Of a stretch of DNA of 64,000 nucleotides, positions 1 to 23,207 are shown in pieces. The position numbers and the translations under genes are program-made. This DNA is from Apricaphanius iberus. Its lineage: Eukaryota; Chordata; Actinopteri; Cyprinodontiformes; Aphaniidae. Location of the stretch: positions 186,001-250,000 of the forward strand of contig JAPXFQ010001308.1 in assembly GCA_028564705.1 (NCBI GenBank), in the 5' to 3' direction. The notes under the pieces were generated by a model. It saw nothing but the letters and a program-made list of their open reading frames with translations. It was not told the origin of the DNA and made no database searches. Each line of letters opens with the position of its first letter. Positions within the stretch are counted from its first letter, which is position 1.

Positions 1-27
1 GATCTTTCTGTGTTTTGGTTGAGGCAT
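1..27 (-). CDS. rhebl1: Rheb-family small GTPase, first coding exon (partial)
   Basis: Read on the minus strand from an ATG at 27-25, the sequence encodes MPQPKHRKI and then leaves the window. Rheb proteins begin with the same kind of leader (human RHEB starts MPQSKSRKI), just before the P-loop, so the match is specific although only nine codons are visible. Rheb GTPases sit on endomembranes through a C-terminal farnesyl group and activate mTORC1. I prefer rhebl1 over rheb because human RHEBL1 lies in the same 12q13.12 block as FKBP11 and ARF3, which are both in this window; by the residues alone rheb is equally possible. Upstream on the minus strand, at about 51-62, is a polypyrimidine-AG that could be an acceptor for a leader exon, or chance. 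The CpG-rich stretch at 100-540 would be its promoter. Confidence 0.6.
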
Positions 28-99
28 CGTGGTGAAAACTGTGCTGAACAGGCTCTGAAAAAAAAACGTAATACACCACCTAGTTTCACTATCTAAACA

Positions 100-540
100 A
101 ACTTTTATCGCCACATTCGGCCCGCGTCACGTGACAACAACAAACTTTTCGGAGCTGTGAACCCGCTCGAGCTCTCGGAGCTGGGCCTAAAGCTGGGTTT
201 TCACCCTTCAACCGAACCAGAAACAACTCGCACCTATCCGGAGAAGCTGCCTCTCCCCGTATCTGACACGGGCGTCGACGGATAGACGCGATTTGTTGCG
301 GGGGTACAGGCCGTTTGGAACAAAACCGTAAACACAAAAAGCAGCGAGTTCAACGCGGTCGCGAGCTGCAAGTCAAACTGACGGAAATTGCCATTGTGTA
401 AGCACACCGTCGTAAAACCAGCCGATGCGTCAGAGAAATGACATGAACGGGCTTTCAGGCTTATTTGTACAGTAGAGGTCACTCTTTGGACGCCCCAGTA
501 AATTCCAGAGAAGACACCAAACAATATCAAATAACTCTTA
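100..540 (-). promoter_or_regulatory. CpG-rich promoter-like region for the leftward Rheb-family gene, with palindromic E-box
   Basis: This stretch is clearly richer in CpG than the AT-rich DNA after 541. It carries a perfect palindrome GTCACGTGAC at 126-135, the extended E-box bound by USF and MiT/TFE family bHLH-zipper factors. Its place directly upstream of the minus-strand ATG at 27 fits a promoter or leader exon. The short reading frames here have no recognisable protein content. Confidence 0.4.
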
Positions 541-2157
541 TATTTTTACTACAAATATTAAACTAACTCGTACTATAGAACTCGTGTTTACTCAGTTTGC
601 TTCCAGAATAAATATTTGGAGTGAGAGAGATTAGAAGGCTTCTCTTTGAATCAAACTTTTGTTTATCCTTTTTTCTTGCTTTTTTTCTCATAATATATAA
701 TATAGCGGGACTGGCTCCCTTATAGTGTGAGGAAAGAAAAACTAAAAAAGAAAGAGGGCTAGAATTAAACATCTCCATATTTTAGCCTATAACGGCGAGT
801 TAAAGATAAAACTGAATGCTTATTTTTCAGGCAGCAAAGCAGATAATATATATAAAAACTACTAAAAACATGTATGTTAATGTTTACAATTAAATGGTAA
901 GAGGTTCAGAACGAAAATAATTAGGTCTACATCTGACACGACAGTTTCAAGTCATCTTTTTAGGTTTATTTTATTTATTTATTTATTTATTCATTATTTT
1001 TATTTACAAAGCAACAAAGTACAATTTATTGTAAAGGATTACAGTCGAACCAATGACACAGCCATGACAACATTATAATGGACAGTATGACAGCATCTAT
1101 TTATGATATAGAAAATAAGGAAAAAGAAAAAGGAGGATGGAGAGTTAACAAAATCACAAATATAATATTATTGCAAAAATATATATATTTTTATGTTTAT
1201 TGATTCCCTTGTCAATCAAAATTACTTGAACTGAAAACGTTTGTCTGAGCCAAATGTTACTCATTGCTAAAAGCCTTATTAAAACAAGCAAAATTTCAAA
1301 TGCAGGTTTCTTCTGATATGAAGTACTATTACCATTTTGGTATAGTCGAACCATATGTCTTTGGGGGGAAAAAAACTTGAAAAATGATATAGCCTTTAAA
1401 CAGTTCTCTATAGATTAATGAGATGAGTATATATACATTTTAACATGCCACAAAAAAAAAAGTTTATTTTAAATTATACCCCACAAACAATTTACATTTG
1501 GAAGGTACCTCGTTATTTTTGTATCAGTATTTTCTAATGAACACAGGAATTGTCTTTCCTGGCTAATAACTCACCTTTTTTGCTTTTTAAAATAATTTAT
1601 AAATACAGTTAATCATAGTTCATTCCTTATTTTACTTTAGATATTTACTTTTTAAAATAGAGCTAGGTTGGTTTGGAAAATAATTTTACATTCATAAATA
1701 AATTTTTCATGAAAACTGCATTTTGTAATAAAACTACTATAGTTATTCTTGTTAGCCATTAAAATAGGCTTGAAGATCTAAAAAAATTCAATGTGACAAA
1801 AAGCAAAGTCTGAATAAATGCAAGGCCTATGTTTATAGAACAAAAAATTAAAGTGAGCAACGAAGCATTCCAAGTTATAAGACCTGGAGTTTATGGTAAC
1901 AATAAAATGCAAAAAAAATACCAATAAAAGTGGAAATACATGCAAAACAGGGTTTCAACGAGTATGAAAACCGTTTGATTGCTATTTTTAGTCGAATAAT
2001 TACTGCAACAGTGTCTACACCAGTCTGCCTAAAAGGTCAATTTGGGAACAGCAGCTAATCCCAAATCCTGCTGCTTGCATGCTGTTTTTATGCTCTTCTA
2101 ATCTATAACAAATTTAAAAGCTGAAACCCCACGTTCTTTAAAATCGATGCTAAAATT

Positions 2158-2200
<43 letters not shown>

Positions 2201-2500
2201 TTGCTTTGCAAGACGTTGAATTGTTTTGTTGCTGAAAGTTTGTTATACAAATAAAACTAATAAAAATAATTCAATACATTATTAAGTAGTATATAATTAA
2301 AATTTGAAATATCTTTTTTACATTTAAATATGACTGAAATGACCCATTTATTTTAAAAAATTTATTGCGTAAATGCCAGGTTTTTGAAACGCCTGATGTA
2401 ACCCGGAAGTTATCCTAAGCTAGATAACAATTTTTCCGGTAAATATTGCCGTCATAAACAGGTAGAATAAAAATAATCTGATTTACCTCAATGAAACGTC
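541..2500. other. AT-rich intergenic DNA
   Basis: No gene is seen here. The sequence is strongly AT-rich with many A and T runs, an ATTT-type simple repeat near 970-992, and a TAA microsatellite at 2158-2199. Short open frames in this stretch show no conserved motifs. Confidence 0.7.
2158..2199. repeat. (TAA)n microsatellite
   Basis: About 13 uninterrupted copies of a TAA trinucleotide. It lies in the intergenic space between the Rheb-family gene and ikzf4. Confidence 0.95.
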
Positions 2501-2579
2501 CTTGACAGCGGCAGGTAATTCTCCAGGTCTTTAACAAGCGCACATATTTTGAAAAGCATTCATAGTCATTATCCTATGC

Positions 2580-2960
2580 CGTGTTGTAGCGGTCGAACCA
2601 CCAGTTGACTAGCTGCAGCTGTTGGTGTGGCCGCGGCTGCCATAGCAACCGCTAGAGAAACACTGACAGGCTAACGGTTGTTTGTTGTGTTAGCCTCAAA
2701 CATGACGTCGTGCCGAGCAGAATGTACAGTTTAGCAACAACCATCCAGTTTGTAGCAAAAACCAAGGCCACGTCCTGGCACCATTACTGCTATTTATTGC
2801 TGTTGCCGTTGTTCCCTGAGTTTCCATTATGCTGTCGGTGATGTCGGACTGTTGTATCGTCTCGCTGTTGGGTTCAGCTAACTTGTCAAACGGTAATTTC
2901 CATCCCATGCAGTAGGCTAACGTTAGCGATCAAGGCCATAAACTTCACCGCCACTGTTAT
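2580..2960 (+). promoter_or_regulatory. Candidate promoter / leader region of ikzf4
   Basis: A stretch richer in G+C interrupts the AT-rich DNA about 0.5-0.8 kb before the first coding exon of ikzf4. That exon is preceded by a splice acceptor, so at least one noncoding leader exon must lie upstream and this is the best local candidate. At 2636-2649 the sequence reads, on the minus strand, GTTGCTATGGCAGC, close to an RFX X-box (GTTGCCATGGCAAC type). The exact start site and donor cannot be fixed by eye. Confidence 0.35.
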
Positions 2961-3396
2961 GTAAACGCTGTCGTTCTGGTTCGTGGTTGGAATTTCAGAT
3001 TAAATAAACACAAACAAATTATACAATAGATTGTCCTTACTTGAAGCTATTTTTTAAAGTCGAAATTAATTGGTTCTCTTGTCTGGTTTGGTGTGATTAG
3101 AAGTGAACCTAACCTAGCTGCCATCGAGCTTTTTTAATACGATCAATTAATCCACATAAACAAACATATCCCCGGACATTGCTGGAAAACTGTTTTCGGG
3201 TTATTGTAGTTAGATATCTAAATGTGCCAGAATACAACTGCCCTTGGTGGTACTTCAACTCATTGATCCTCGTCTGTCAATCCGTTCCTGTTTTCCTAAT
3301 GCTTAAATAATCTTCTACATTTAATATTAGTTAATTGTGTGTGAGAAAGAACTGACCTTGACCTAAATGTAATTTCAGGATTCAGCTTGAACTAGT

Positions 3397-11917
<8,521 letters not shown>

Positions 11918-14510
11918 GGCTAAAAGCCGGCCAACCTTCCGTTCACACAGAGCTTTTATTTCCCCTCCCACTCAAACGAGGACCTGGCTTGGTTTGCACG
12001 AGCTTGAAGGGGGTCGCTGGCGGCAAGGAGCCGATCCTGAATGTTTCCAGGCATAAAAATCATAATAGGGGTTCTAGTTGATTTAACGATCTGAGATTAC
12101 ATTTTCATTAAAGGTGTTCAAAAGTGTAGAAAGATAACTTTGTTATCCACAGATGTGCCTTGCACCAAAAATTCAGGATCCCAACTGCATGCCCAAATCT
12201 TTATTAGAAGTGACACAAGAATTGCTAAGATTAAAGACAAATATGATTTATTCAAAGTTGATGCTTTTTCAGAGTTTAACATTTCTTCAGTACTACTCAT
12301 CCTGTGCAGTCAGTCACTTATTACAAATTGCAAATCAAGCCCAAAACTAAGTCCTTGTTAGCTATAGTCGAAAGATGGAAGGGAAAGTCCTTAATTTAGA
12401 AATGCACTTTTGTTTTTACGAGCGGAGAAATGAAGCGATCTATGTATGTGATGTTTTTGTGTTGATGCCTCGAGGAATAACGTGTGAATCTGTTTTCTTC
12501 TTTTGACTGTTTAGTTTGCACTGATACCTGCCAGAAATTATATTAAATTATTTTATAGAAATATGTCAATGATCTGCAAGTCTCTGGAAAATAATGTGAG
12601 GAAAAACCAGTGGAAAGCTTTGCTTGGAGAGAAAGCGGGGTTCAGTTATCACTGCCAGTTTAACCAGTTCAGAACTTCCCTTTCAAAAACAAAAAACATT
12701 GAGACGTACTCCAACACTAACATATAACAAAACCTATGTATGTTGTATTTAAAAAGAGTTGGTCGTTATTGTGCCTTTAACTTTTCCCCTGAATTGAGCT
12801 GCTAGAAATCATGTCTTGAAAAACTAGAGTTCTTGGATTTTATTTCATTTATTCAAAAATGTGTTTTTTTTGGTAAATAATTATCCTGTTAAACAAATTT
12901 TGACCTGATATCAGTTTCTAGAAAAATGAACCTGCTTTGCTTGTTTAAAAAACAAACTAAAGTGAGGCGTTTAACGCTAAATTTTATATTCAACTTATCG
13001 CCACAGGTTGATGGAACAGCAAAAGCACAAACATTTTTGCACCCAGAACAGAGTTGAGATTATCACAAACAGGAATTTGAAAAACTTTCTAAACCAAAGG
13101 CTAAAAGATAAAAATTATTAGCCGACTCAATTTTTCTTGTAACAGTTCAAGTTTTTCCCTTTTGGTAATATTTTATCTAACAGCTTTATGCCCCAGTTTG
13201 TAATGTTGCTTTCCTGAGAAACTAAATTGAACCCACTCTAAATGAATTAGTGGTTGTTAGTGTTGTGAACAGGTCCTGTTTCGTCTTAACCTCGGTTTAT
13301 AGATTCTTGCAGTTTTAACAGTTTAGATATTAAGACGTTCTGAAACTAATTGTTTTAGGCAGCATTTATTTGGTATTAGTGTGGTTCAGTGCAGCACCAA
13401 ATAATCTCCTCATAGCTGGGCCAAAGAACCACTTATTTGCTACTGTAAAGCACTTTCCTTGGTAATAGTGGCAAGAGGAAAAATTCAGATATTTGTACAT
13501 TTGAGGAAATAAACGTGTTGCTGTTATTAAAGGATTTTGGACATTATCCTCATCTCCATATTTTGTGGAAATTATTTCAAGCCGTGTGATGTAAATTTAT
13601 ACCTCGTTTCATTTGGAAGGGAAGATTTTAACTGAGCACATATCCTTGCTAAAATAGACTTGAGTCACTTTGCACTTTATTTCAAGTCTAAATCGACACA
13701 AATGTTCCTTTTTAGGGGAAGATTTCCAGGCTACATCTGTAAGATCCTGCCTTTCTGAGGATACTGATGTATCAGGATGTGAGGCTTTATGAAACTTATC
13801 AAAAAAATTACGTTTCCTGCAACCTATTTAAACACCTAGTGACCTCATTAAGGGTGTTGACATTAAAGCACTCCTTGAAGACATTTTACAGTTAAAGCAT
13901 TTAATCACGAGGTCTCCCTTTGCATTTTTACTTAAGCCTGCGTGGTTAAACTTTAAATGTTGTGCCTTTAGTTGGGAAGTCTTATATTTTATTAGCCCTC
14001 TTTTATAAACTAGATGCTGTCTCTTTTCAGATTAATTATCTCAAGCTCTCACAAGCTTACTGGTTAAGACCATTACCAATAAAAGAGTTTAATAAATGCC
14101 TCTTATTCATATAATTCTGCACAAAATCCCAGAAATGAGTCTTAGCTCTCAATTTTACAATTTGTCATTTACTCACTAAAGTCACAAGTTCAAACCCTAA
14201 TGTAACCAAAGCTATTTTCTGCTGAGCCATTACAAATACCCTTTAGATAAATGACTAAGAAAAATAACCCAAATCAAGTTATGACCATACTTACTAAACT
14301 TTTGTGATTTTGTGGCACTTCCTTAATGTTCACTTTAATCTTCCTTTTATCTCAATATTGCTTTAAATACCTGCAGCTTTTTAATTGTATCATATGTATA
14401 TTTGCATTTGATTAACTCAGTCTGAGCTTGCTGTAAGTTTTGTACTGTAAAGCGTCTACCCTAAATAAATCTAATTTGTGTTTCCTAGAAAAATAAAGAG
14501 ACTTGTTTTA
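11918..14510 (+). other. ikzf4: ikzf4 3' untranslated region
   Basis: No other gene is seen between the ikzf4 stop codon and the end of rps26. The region is AT-rich and holds several AATAAA signals (for example near 13508, at 14464-14469 and at 14492-14497). The last of these most likely ends the longest ikzf4 transcript. A roughly 2.6-kb 3' UTR is plausible for an Ikaros family gene. Confidence 0.55.
14492..14497 (+). terminator. ikzf4: Poly(A) signal AATAAA, probable distal end of ikzf4
   Basis: A canonical AATAAA is followed by T-rich sequence (TTGTTTTACTG). It lies only about 40 bp from the rps26 signal on the opposite strand. Confidence 0.5.
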
Positions 14511-14534
14511 CTGATTCAAGTTTTGTAAAGTTGT

Positions 14535-14540
14535 TTTAAT
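14535..14540 (-). terminator. rps26: Poly(A) signal ATTAAA for rps26
   Basis: On the minus strand, ATTAAA lies 37 nt after the rps26 stop codon, and no AATAAA lies closer. This gives a very short 3' UTR, as is usual for ribosomal protein genes. Confidence 0.6.
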
Positions 14541-14576
14541 TTTCTTTTCAGGTACACAGCATCTTCAGATTTCACT

Positions 14577-16412
<1,836 letters not shown>

Positions 16413-16427
16413 GTTGCACGGGAAGCT

Positions 16428-16436
16428 GGAAAGAGG
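16428..16436 (-). promoter_or_regulatory. rps26: 5' TOP-like pyrimidine tract of rps26
   Basis: On the minus strand CCTCTTTCC lies about 16-24 nt before the ATG. Vertebrate ribosomal protein mRNAs begin with a C followed by such a tract, which puts their translation under mTOR/LARP1 control. The transcription start is therefore placed at about 16435. Confidence 0.6.
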
Positions 16437-16776
16437 ACAGGAAGAGGCGGAGCCGCGACACAAGAAGCCTTCCGCTCCGCCCTCCGACTGAAGCCAACAT
16501 GAGGAAAAGCTTCACTAATGTTTTCTGTCACAGCTTACCTGCTACAAGAGAAGCAGTTTAAAATAAAGATGTTTTTGTCCCTTTGAAAGTAAAGCAAAAA
16601 CATAAACCAACTTCAACAACTCCTGAGGTAGCCTATATGAAAGTAGGCCAGAAAGGGAAACCTCTTTTATGGAATAAACTTTTTATCTTGTTCTTTGTAT
16701 TGTTGATGGTGTCTTATGTTCTTTTTGCTATATTTTACTGCAAAATGTTATACTTTTTTAAACATGTTAGTTTCAA

Positions 16777-17155
16777 CGACGGAGTATTAGGGCTATTGTA
16801 AACAAAACAACAATATTATGGTGTAAATCTCCACCCAAAAAAACTCAGAAATTATCTGATGTCAAAAAGTAGTAATATTACGAGTAAAAACTCAGAATTT
16901 CTGAGATTAATTGCACATATTTTCCAGAAAGAAGGAAAAACTCTCTGTCACAAAAGTCCTAAACTCTGAAAGACAAAATTTTTGATTAATTTTAGAAATT
17001 TTCCAGGAAAAAAACGCGCAATAACCTTATGTAGAAAAGTAGAAAATTTGCGAGAAAAAAGTTTGAAATTTCTATAATTAAAGGCATTTATTTATTTATT
17101 TAACAAATTTCTGACTTTACAATGTCAGAAATAGGCTATCTTCGAAAATGTATGT
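16777..17155 (+). mobile_element. Truncated MITE, same family as 62819-63252
   Basis: The segment starts CGACGGAGTATTAGGGC and continues with CTCAGAATTTCTGAGATTAA and AAAATTTGCGAGAAAAAA, as does the complete copy at 62819-63252. The right terminal repeat is not found, so this copy is truncated or rearranged after about 17155. Confidence 0.65.
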
Positions 17156-18759
17156 TTTTCATGGCAACACTTAGAGCAAATTTTAGATAAAATCTTATAG
17201 AGTATTGAATGCTTTCTTTCATTTACACCTCATTCTGTTTTCAACCTCAGACAATTGGAATTGATGCAGACGCTCGTTGTCTGACTTCACATGGTGAGAT
17301 TTGTAGGTTTTGACTCTCCTGTGTAATGCTTCTTTTGAATTTTAAGAGACACAAACTGCAAAACATTTCCATAACTGGCTACAGATTTATGCTGATTATC
17401 CCCATGTTGCTCATTACTTTTTTGTTCTATATGTTAAGGGAATCTTCACAGCTCAAAAAAACATTTTTTTTTTGTCTGGGAATATTGTTTGAATAGAAAA
17501 AAAAAGATAGACAGGACAGCCTACAATGCATTTACTGTAATATCTTATTTTTATGTTTTTGATCAAATACTTTTTTATCTTGGCAGCAAAAAACCTGTGT
17601 TGTACAGATGTACAGCGTTAATCGTTTTCTTCTCCCATTTTAAGACACCCACAGGTGCAGAGGTGTTTTTTGGAGTCTTCACGTTCCGTAATCTCTGGAT
17701 TATTTAATTATTTCACAATGTGAAACAGGGTGACTCGTTGCAAATCTCAGATCATAATTATATGTTACAGATGATTTCAAAAGTGTGCTCACCCATTTTA
17801 AAATGTCTAGTTAGGATGCAGAAAAAAGATCTTGATTGCGTATTTAAAACGCTTTTACAACTTTAATGTGACATGTAGAATAAACGTTAACAACTTTAGA
17901 GAGAAAGGGTAAAAAAATGATCTAGTGACATGGTTGCGTCAGCATTTATGCGCTTAATATCAATCATGATTGTAGAACGTGTTGATTTAATTTAGTCTGT
18001 ACTCTTTGGTTAGATCTATTAACGGATCCTTTTTAGGTGACCCCAAAGATTTCCACTCAGATTTAGTTCTACGTACCAGAGCATCAATTCTCCTCACAGA
18101 GTCATTTCTTTGCAAAAAATGAAATCCTAGTTTTCCGACAGACTTGAAAAGGTTTAAACAAATGTCATCTTTCCACTTTGGCCATAGTAATCAGAGTATG
18201 CTGCCACTACCGTGCTTTACTGTTGCAGTGGTGTTCTTCTCCTGATGCACAGCTCTTTTCTATCTTTTCTTTTTTTCGCAAACTCCCTTTTTACAAGTAT
18301 TGACCCAGAATGTCCAGTTTGGCATCAAAAGACCACAACACAAAAGAGTTTAGACAGCTTTGGATGCTTCTCTGCAGAACAAGGAAACCCTTTCTCATAG
18401 CCGAGACTTACGCAGGTTGTTGGTCATATTTACATCACATACGGTACTTCGCAGAAACTCCTGTTCCTTTATTGCTGCTGTCCACATTGACAGCAACCCT
18501 TTTTTTAGAACCTGAGAACATTTTGTAACAATATGCTTTGTTTTTTTGTTTTCATCAATGACTCATTACCTTTAATCCAGTGAGATCATTTTGATCCTTT
18601 TATACCTCTTTGCGAACTCTGGTTTTAGCTAAATAATCCAAATGTCAGGAAATCCTTCTCAGACAGGGTGTGCACCCTTTGCAAACAGGTTGTTGCTGCT
18701 TTTTATCCATTTTGAAAAGCATTTTCTTTTATCCAAAATTTTAAGTCATTTTAACAGAA
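17156..18759. other. Intergenic DNA, probable decayed transposon
   Basis: No gene is recognised. Phrases around 17780-18540 (for example CTGCCACTACCGTGCTTTAC and CCAGTTTGGCATCAAAAGAC) look like the minus-strand body of an old Tc1-type element, but this is less clear than the relic that follows. Confidence 0.4.
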
Positions 18760-19840
18760 CATAGTGCTGTGAAAAAATATAAATCCTATAAGGTTTGCCG
18801 TTTAAAAGTTTTAGAGAAGCAAATTGATTTTAATACCAGGCAAGAAATGAGTTATTTAAAAAGCTGCTTTGAAGGTTTTTTAAGAAAAGAAAAAAGTGCC
18901 ACCATTAGCAGCATCAACTCCCAGCAAACACTGGTAAAGAATATTTAATGTCAATTTTGGCAGATTGATCTTTTTTCCACCACACTGGGGGACTCAATCA
19001 TGAATGTCCTGTTTTCAGCAATGCCACAGCATTTTAATTGGATATGAATGTAGCCTTTCACAAGGCCACTACAAAACCTTCAGTTGTTCATTTTGTTTTT
19101 TTGTATATTTCTTTAAATCCATTTACTGGTGGACTCATTGTCCTGTTGCATAACTCAGGTGTGCTTGAGATTAAAGTCACAAACGGATGGCGGCACATTC
19201 TCCATCAGGAGCTTATTCCAGAGAGCATAGTTCCTGCTTCCAAGAGGCAAAGCAGTCCCACATCATTACACCATCACCACTGTGTTTGACTACAGAATGA
19301 AGTTCTTTTATTGAATGTCTGTGTTAGTTTTTACAGCGGTTGTGATGGATCCAGTTTCCACACACCGTTTTCCCAACGATCTTGGAAATCACCAAGATCG
19401 TTGTGAACTTCCCATCAGAGGCCTTTTCTCTCCCCCCAGCCTCTTTCTTTTTGCTGAGTCATGAACTGAGAAGAGAGGCCAATATTTTTATATTTTTTTC
19501 AGACATTCTGAGTTGCTTTATGACGTCCAGAATGAGCTGTTGGGTTTTCTCATCCACGAATTTTGTTAGGCAGGCCTCTCATTGTAAGTTTCTCCTGGGT
19601 AATGGCTCTCACTTTAATGTCGTAAAACCTTTGAAATCCCAATGACGTGTAGATATCAGCATTTATGTGTCCATTTTGCTGTTGAGATTCTTAAAATCGT
19701 GACACATTTTGTTACTTTTTGAGCTATTCGCCTACTTCACGGTGTCAAATAGGTTCTATTTAATTCCTTTCTTGATTCTCCAAGTCTGATTATATACAGT
19801 TTTCTTTAATGAATAAGAAAGGGGGATAACACATTTTCAT
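18760..19840 (-). pseudogene. Decayed Tc1/mariner transposon relic
   Basis: Read on the minus strand this is a degraded Tc1-like element. Plus-strand phrases include CACATCATTACACCATCACC with ACTGTGTTTGAC, GGTAATGGCTCTCACTTTAA, and TTCCCAACGATCTTG. The frame is broken many times. The open frames at 19038-19289 and 19382-19645 are passengers on the antisense strand. Confidence 0.6.
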
Positions 19841-20221
19841 GTCAATGTTTTTGACACATTAAATGTGTCAAAAACCTGGGATTTTCAAAGGACGTGTATT
19901 CTTTTTGAATCCGGTTAGTCTGCTTAAAGCAGGAATGTTAACAATTAACCTCAATAGATGTCTTTCAAATAAATTCAACAGGGAAAAAAAGATCACATCT
20001 TAAATTTAAATAGGTAACTATTAAATGAAAACAAAATGTAAACTAAAGTTCTGACTAACAAACTACTAATGGCGCTTTTGTCGATGACACAGAGGCTAAA
20101 TTTTACTGAATTTTAAAAACATTTTTGATAAGACTTTCAAATACATTGTTCCTTGTTAAAAAACACATATAGAAGGTGATCTGTGTTAAATAAGCCAAAC
20201 GCAACAAAGTCATTGAAAAAG

Positions 20222-20227
20222 TTTATT
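20222..20227 (-). terminator. fkbp11: Poly(A) signal AATAAA of fkbp11
   Basis: On the minus strand a canonical AATAAA begins only 25 nt after the fkbp11 stop codon, implying a 3' UTR of roughly 40-50 nt. Confidence 0.75.
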
Positions 20228-20252
20228 TAAATTAAATCCCCTGCCTTGACCT

Positions 20253-23152
20253 TCATTTCTTCTTGGTCTTCTTATCCTTTGATTTCTTTTTATTGGTCTT
20301 CTGGGCGTTGGCCTGTTTGTAGAGGTAAAGCCCCACCAGGCCGAGCAGAGTGGGCACCAGGGCCAAACACACCAGGGGGAACACGTCGTTGATGATCTTC
20401 TGCCACTGTGTCTGAGGCGACAGAGAAATCACCTCCACCTCGAACTCAAGCGTAGCATCACCTGCGACAGATGCAGGAGACGTCTGTTGTTTTTTTCAGG
20501 CTCCCACCGGGAACGTATGCCGAGAAGTGACTCGGTCAAATGCATGTTTTCTTCAAATCTGCTACTGTGTAGTCTGTGTGCATCGGTTCTGTACCTGGAA
20601 TTGTAGGAGGGTATCCCTTTTTTCCATACGCAAGGTGAGAAGGAATGGTGGCTTTTATTTTCTGCCTAAAGACAAACAAATTATTTTCAAAACGATTGTT
20701 GTACATATTCATACAGTATTTTCTGTATGACAAATGCAAGCTTTATCTTGCCTGTAGGTCTTACCCTTCACAAACACCAATCAAGCTTTTTTCCAGGCCT
20801 GTAAAGAAAATCCCACGACAGTGACTATATGCAAAAACAGCCTCATTAAAGTGATCCTGATTGAGAAACAGAACCTGCAGAAAAGTTGTATTTGGATCAT
20901 TTACCAGGAATAACTGTCCTCTTCCCCAGCTCCACAATGAGAGGGTCCCGGGACAGCGACGAGTCAATCACCTTCCCATCCATCAGTTTACCCTGAGCAA
21001 TCAGAGAATCAGAAAAAACAAAACAAAGTTGAGGGTTTTTTATTATTATTACCTGCATCAGGTAAGAAAGAAATAGTTTTAAGATGAATTGTAGCACAAG
21101 ACACTGATGGCCTAAACTTAAAACAAACAAAAGTTATAGGAAATAGGGCTGGACGATATAGAAAAAAAGCATATCGACAAAAAGTCATATTTATCGATAT
21201 CGATAATTATCGATAAAAATCACATAATGTAAAAAATATATTATAAGTGCCTCCCCAGTCATTTTTTGTTATTCTTCAATTAACTAATTTTAACTAAGAA
21301 TTCAATTAATTAAATTTTCAAACACTTCTATTTATCATAAGTTTGTAAGACACAGAAACAAACCAAGAGACCTGAGTAACATCAGTAAATACAAAGAAAA
21401 GTAATATTATTAACCATTATATTATATATTTTTTTAAATCGTGTTAGTATTTTTAATTAAATGCTTATGTTTTATGCTTTGTAATCTTTTAAACATTTTA
21501 TGACAATTTATAATATTAATGGCTGAAACCCTTGGTTTAGTTTGTCAATTAAGTTAATTCAAATTCTCTTCAGCCCTTCAGCTGTAGGCTAAAGCTAAAG
21601 CTAATTAGCTACCAACCAGTGTTGATGGGCTCCAACACTGCAGCTCAGTAACTGAGAGCTGAAGCCAGCAGGTCTATCCAACCCCTGTTGTGTTTTTTAA
21701 AGCGTTTTTTCGCTTCTAAGGACCGGGAGCAGAACCGAGGGAAAATTTAACAGCCACAGATATTAGCAACGCGACGCGACCTGGGTACGTTTCCTGTGTC
21801 TCTAAGAGATTCATAGCGAGATGGGCTGATCGTAGTTTTATATTTCCTTCATTATTGCTAAGTTTGGTGTTTTAGTGCGTGGAGGATCGGTTCAAAACGG
21901 GACTTAACCTTTACCGGAGCCTCTGAAACATTTATCCGGAACAACTTCCTCCGCTGCTGCTTAGGGACTATTAAAAAAAAATTGTTTCGGCTCAAATTAT
22001 TTCATCCTTTTTGTGGTTTGAAAGGAGAGAGGGTGTCTAACAGAGCTGCTTGGGCCATTGTTAATGATTCGTTTGGAGTAAGTAATGATTGTTGTATTAA
22101 GCTGCCTGATGGGGTTTAATGAAAAAATGAGGGGGAACCTTTTTTTCTACCGAACTTTTTTATCGACCCCTTTTTTTCTATCGCACCACACGTCTATCGT
22201 CGACATATATTGCTATCGAATTATCGTCCAGCCCTAATAGGAAACATATATTTGATTCCACATACTAGTTACTTTTAACAAAAAAAGAGAGTATTCAACA
22301 TTTTCCTTGTTCCATAAAATATGTCAAATAAAAAAACATCCTTAAGCTTTAGACCAGATGCATTGTTAAACAAAAATCAGCTCCTTGGACAGCGGATTAC
22401 ATCTGTTCAAAGATTAGAGTTAATGAACATCAAGCTGCGCTGTCACCTTTGATATTCAATCTATCGTCTAATCAGTCAATATGTACATGGGCATATCTTT
22501 ATCCAACTTTATATGTCAGACAGAATATCAATACACTAGTAAGTACTGTACAGTTTGATTACATTACACTCATCGTTGCTGCTGCGTTGTTATGTACCGG
22601 TGTTTCCTGCTTACGCTGCCTCATCACTTCCTGTGACTAGCTCGGTTAAGCCGGGGTTGGACTTTACATGCAGAGACGTTATCTGGCTGAGTTAGTCTGC
22701 TTAAGAGGTCCAGCCTGGTTCAACTTTAACCTGACAAAGGTGAATACATGCATTTTTAGAGACCGACTTCAGTCAAGCTCAGGCAATAATTTGGCTTTCT
22801 CTCACTGCAGTAAACACCATATCTACAGTCCAAATACTCTGTAACGCAGTAAGAGTTACCTGTTTGAGTTACCTTCAGAGATCAATGAACTGGAGTATTC
22901 AATAAACAACATAAAACACTGGTTTTATGTTCAAGTATTAAAGTTTTTCCTTTATATTGGAAATGCTAAATCAGGCCAATAAAGCTACATTTATTAATTG
23001 ATTACTACATAGTACAAATACTAAAGCAAAAATCATTTTTAAAGCTTAGTTGTTTATTTGAATGTTAAATATACATGATTTTTATAAATAGACTTCAATT
23101 GCATTTTTATTCATTTCTATTATTATTTTGTTAATAAATCCAATTAAAAAAT

Positions 23153-23207
<55 letters not shown>

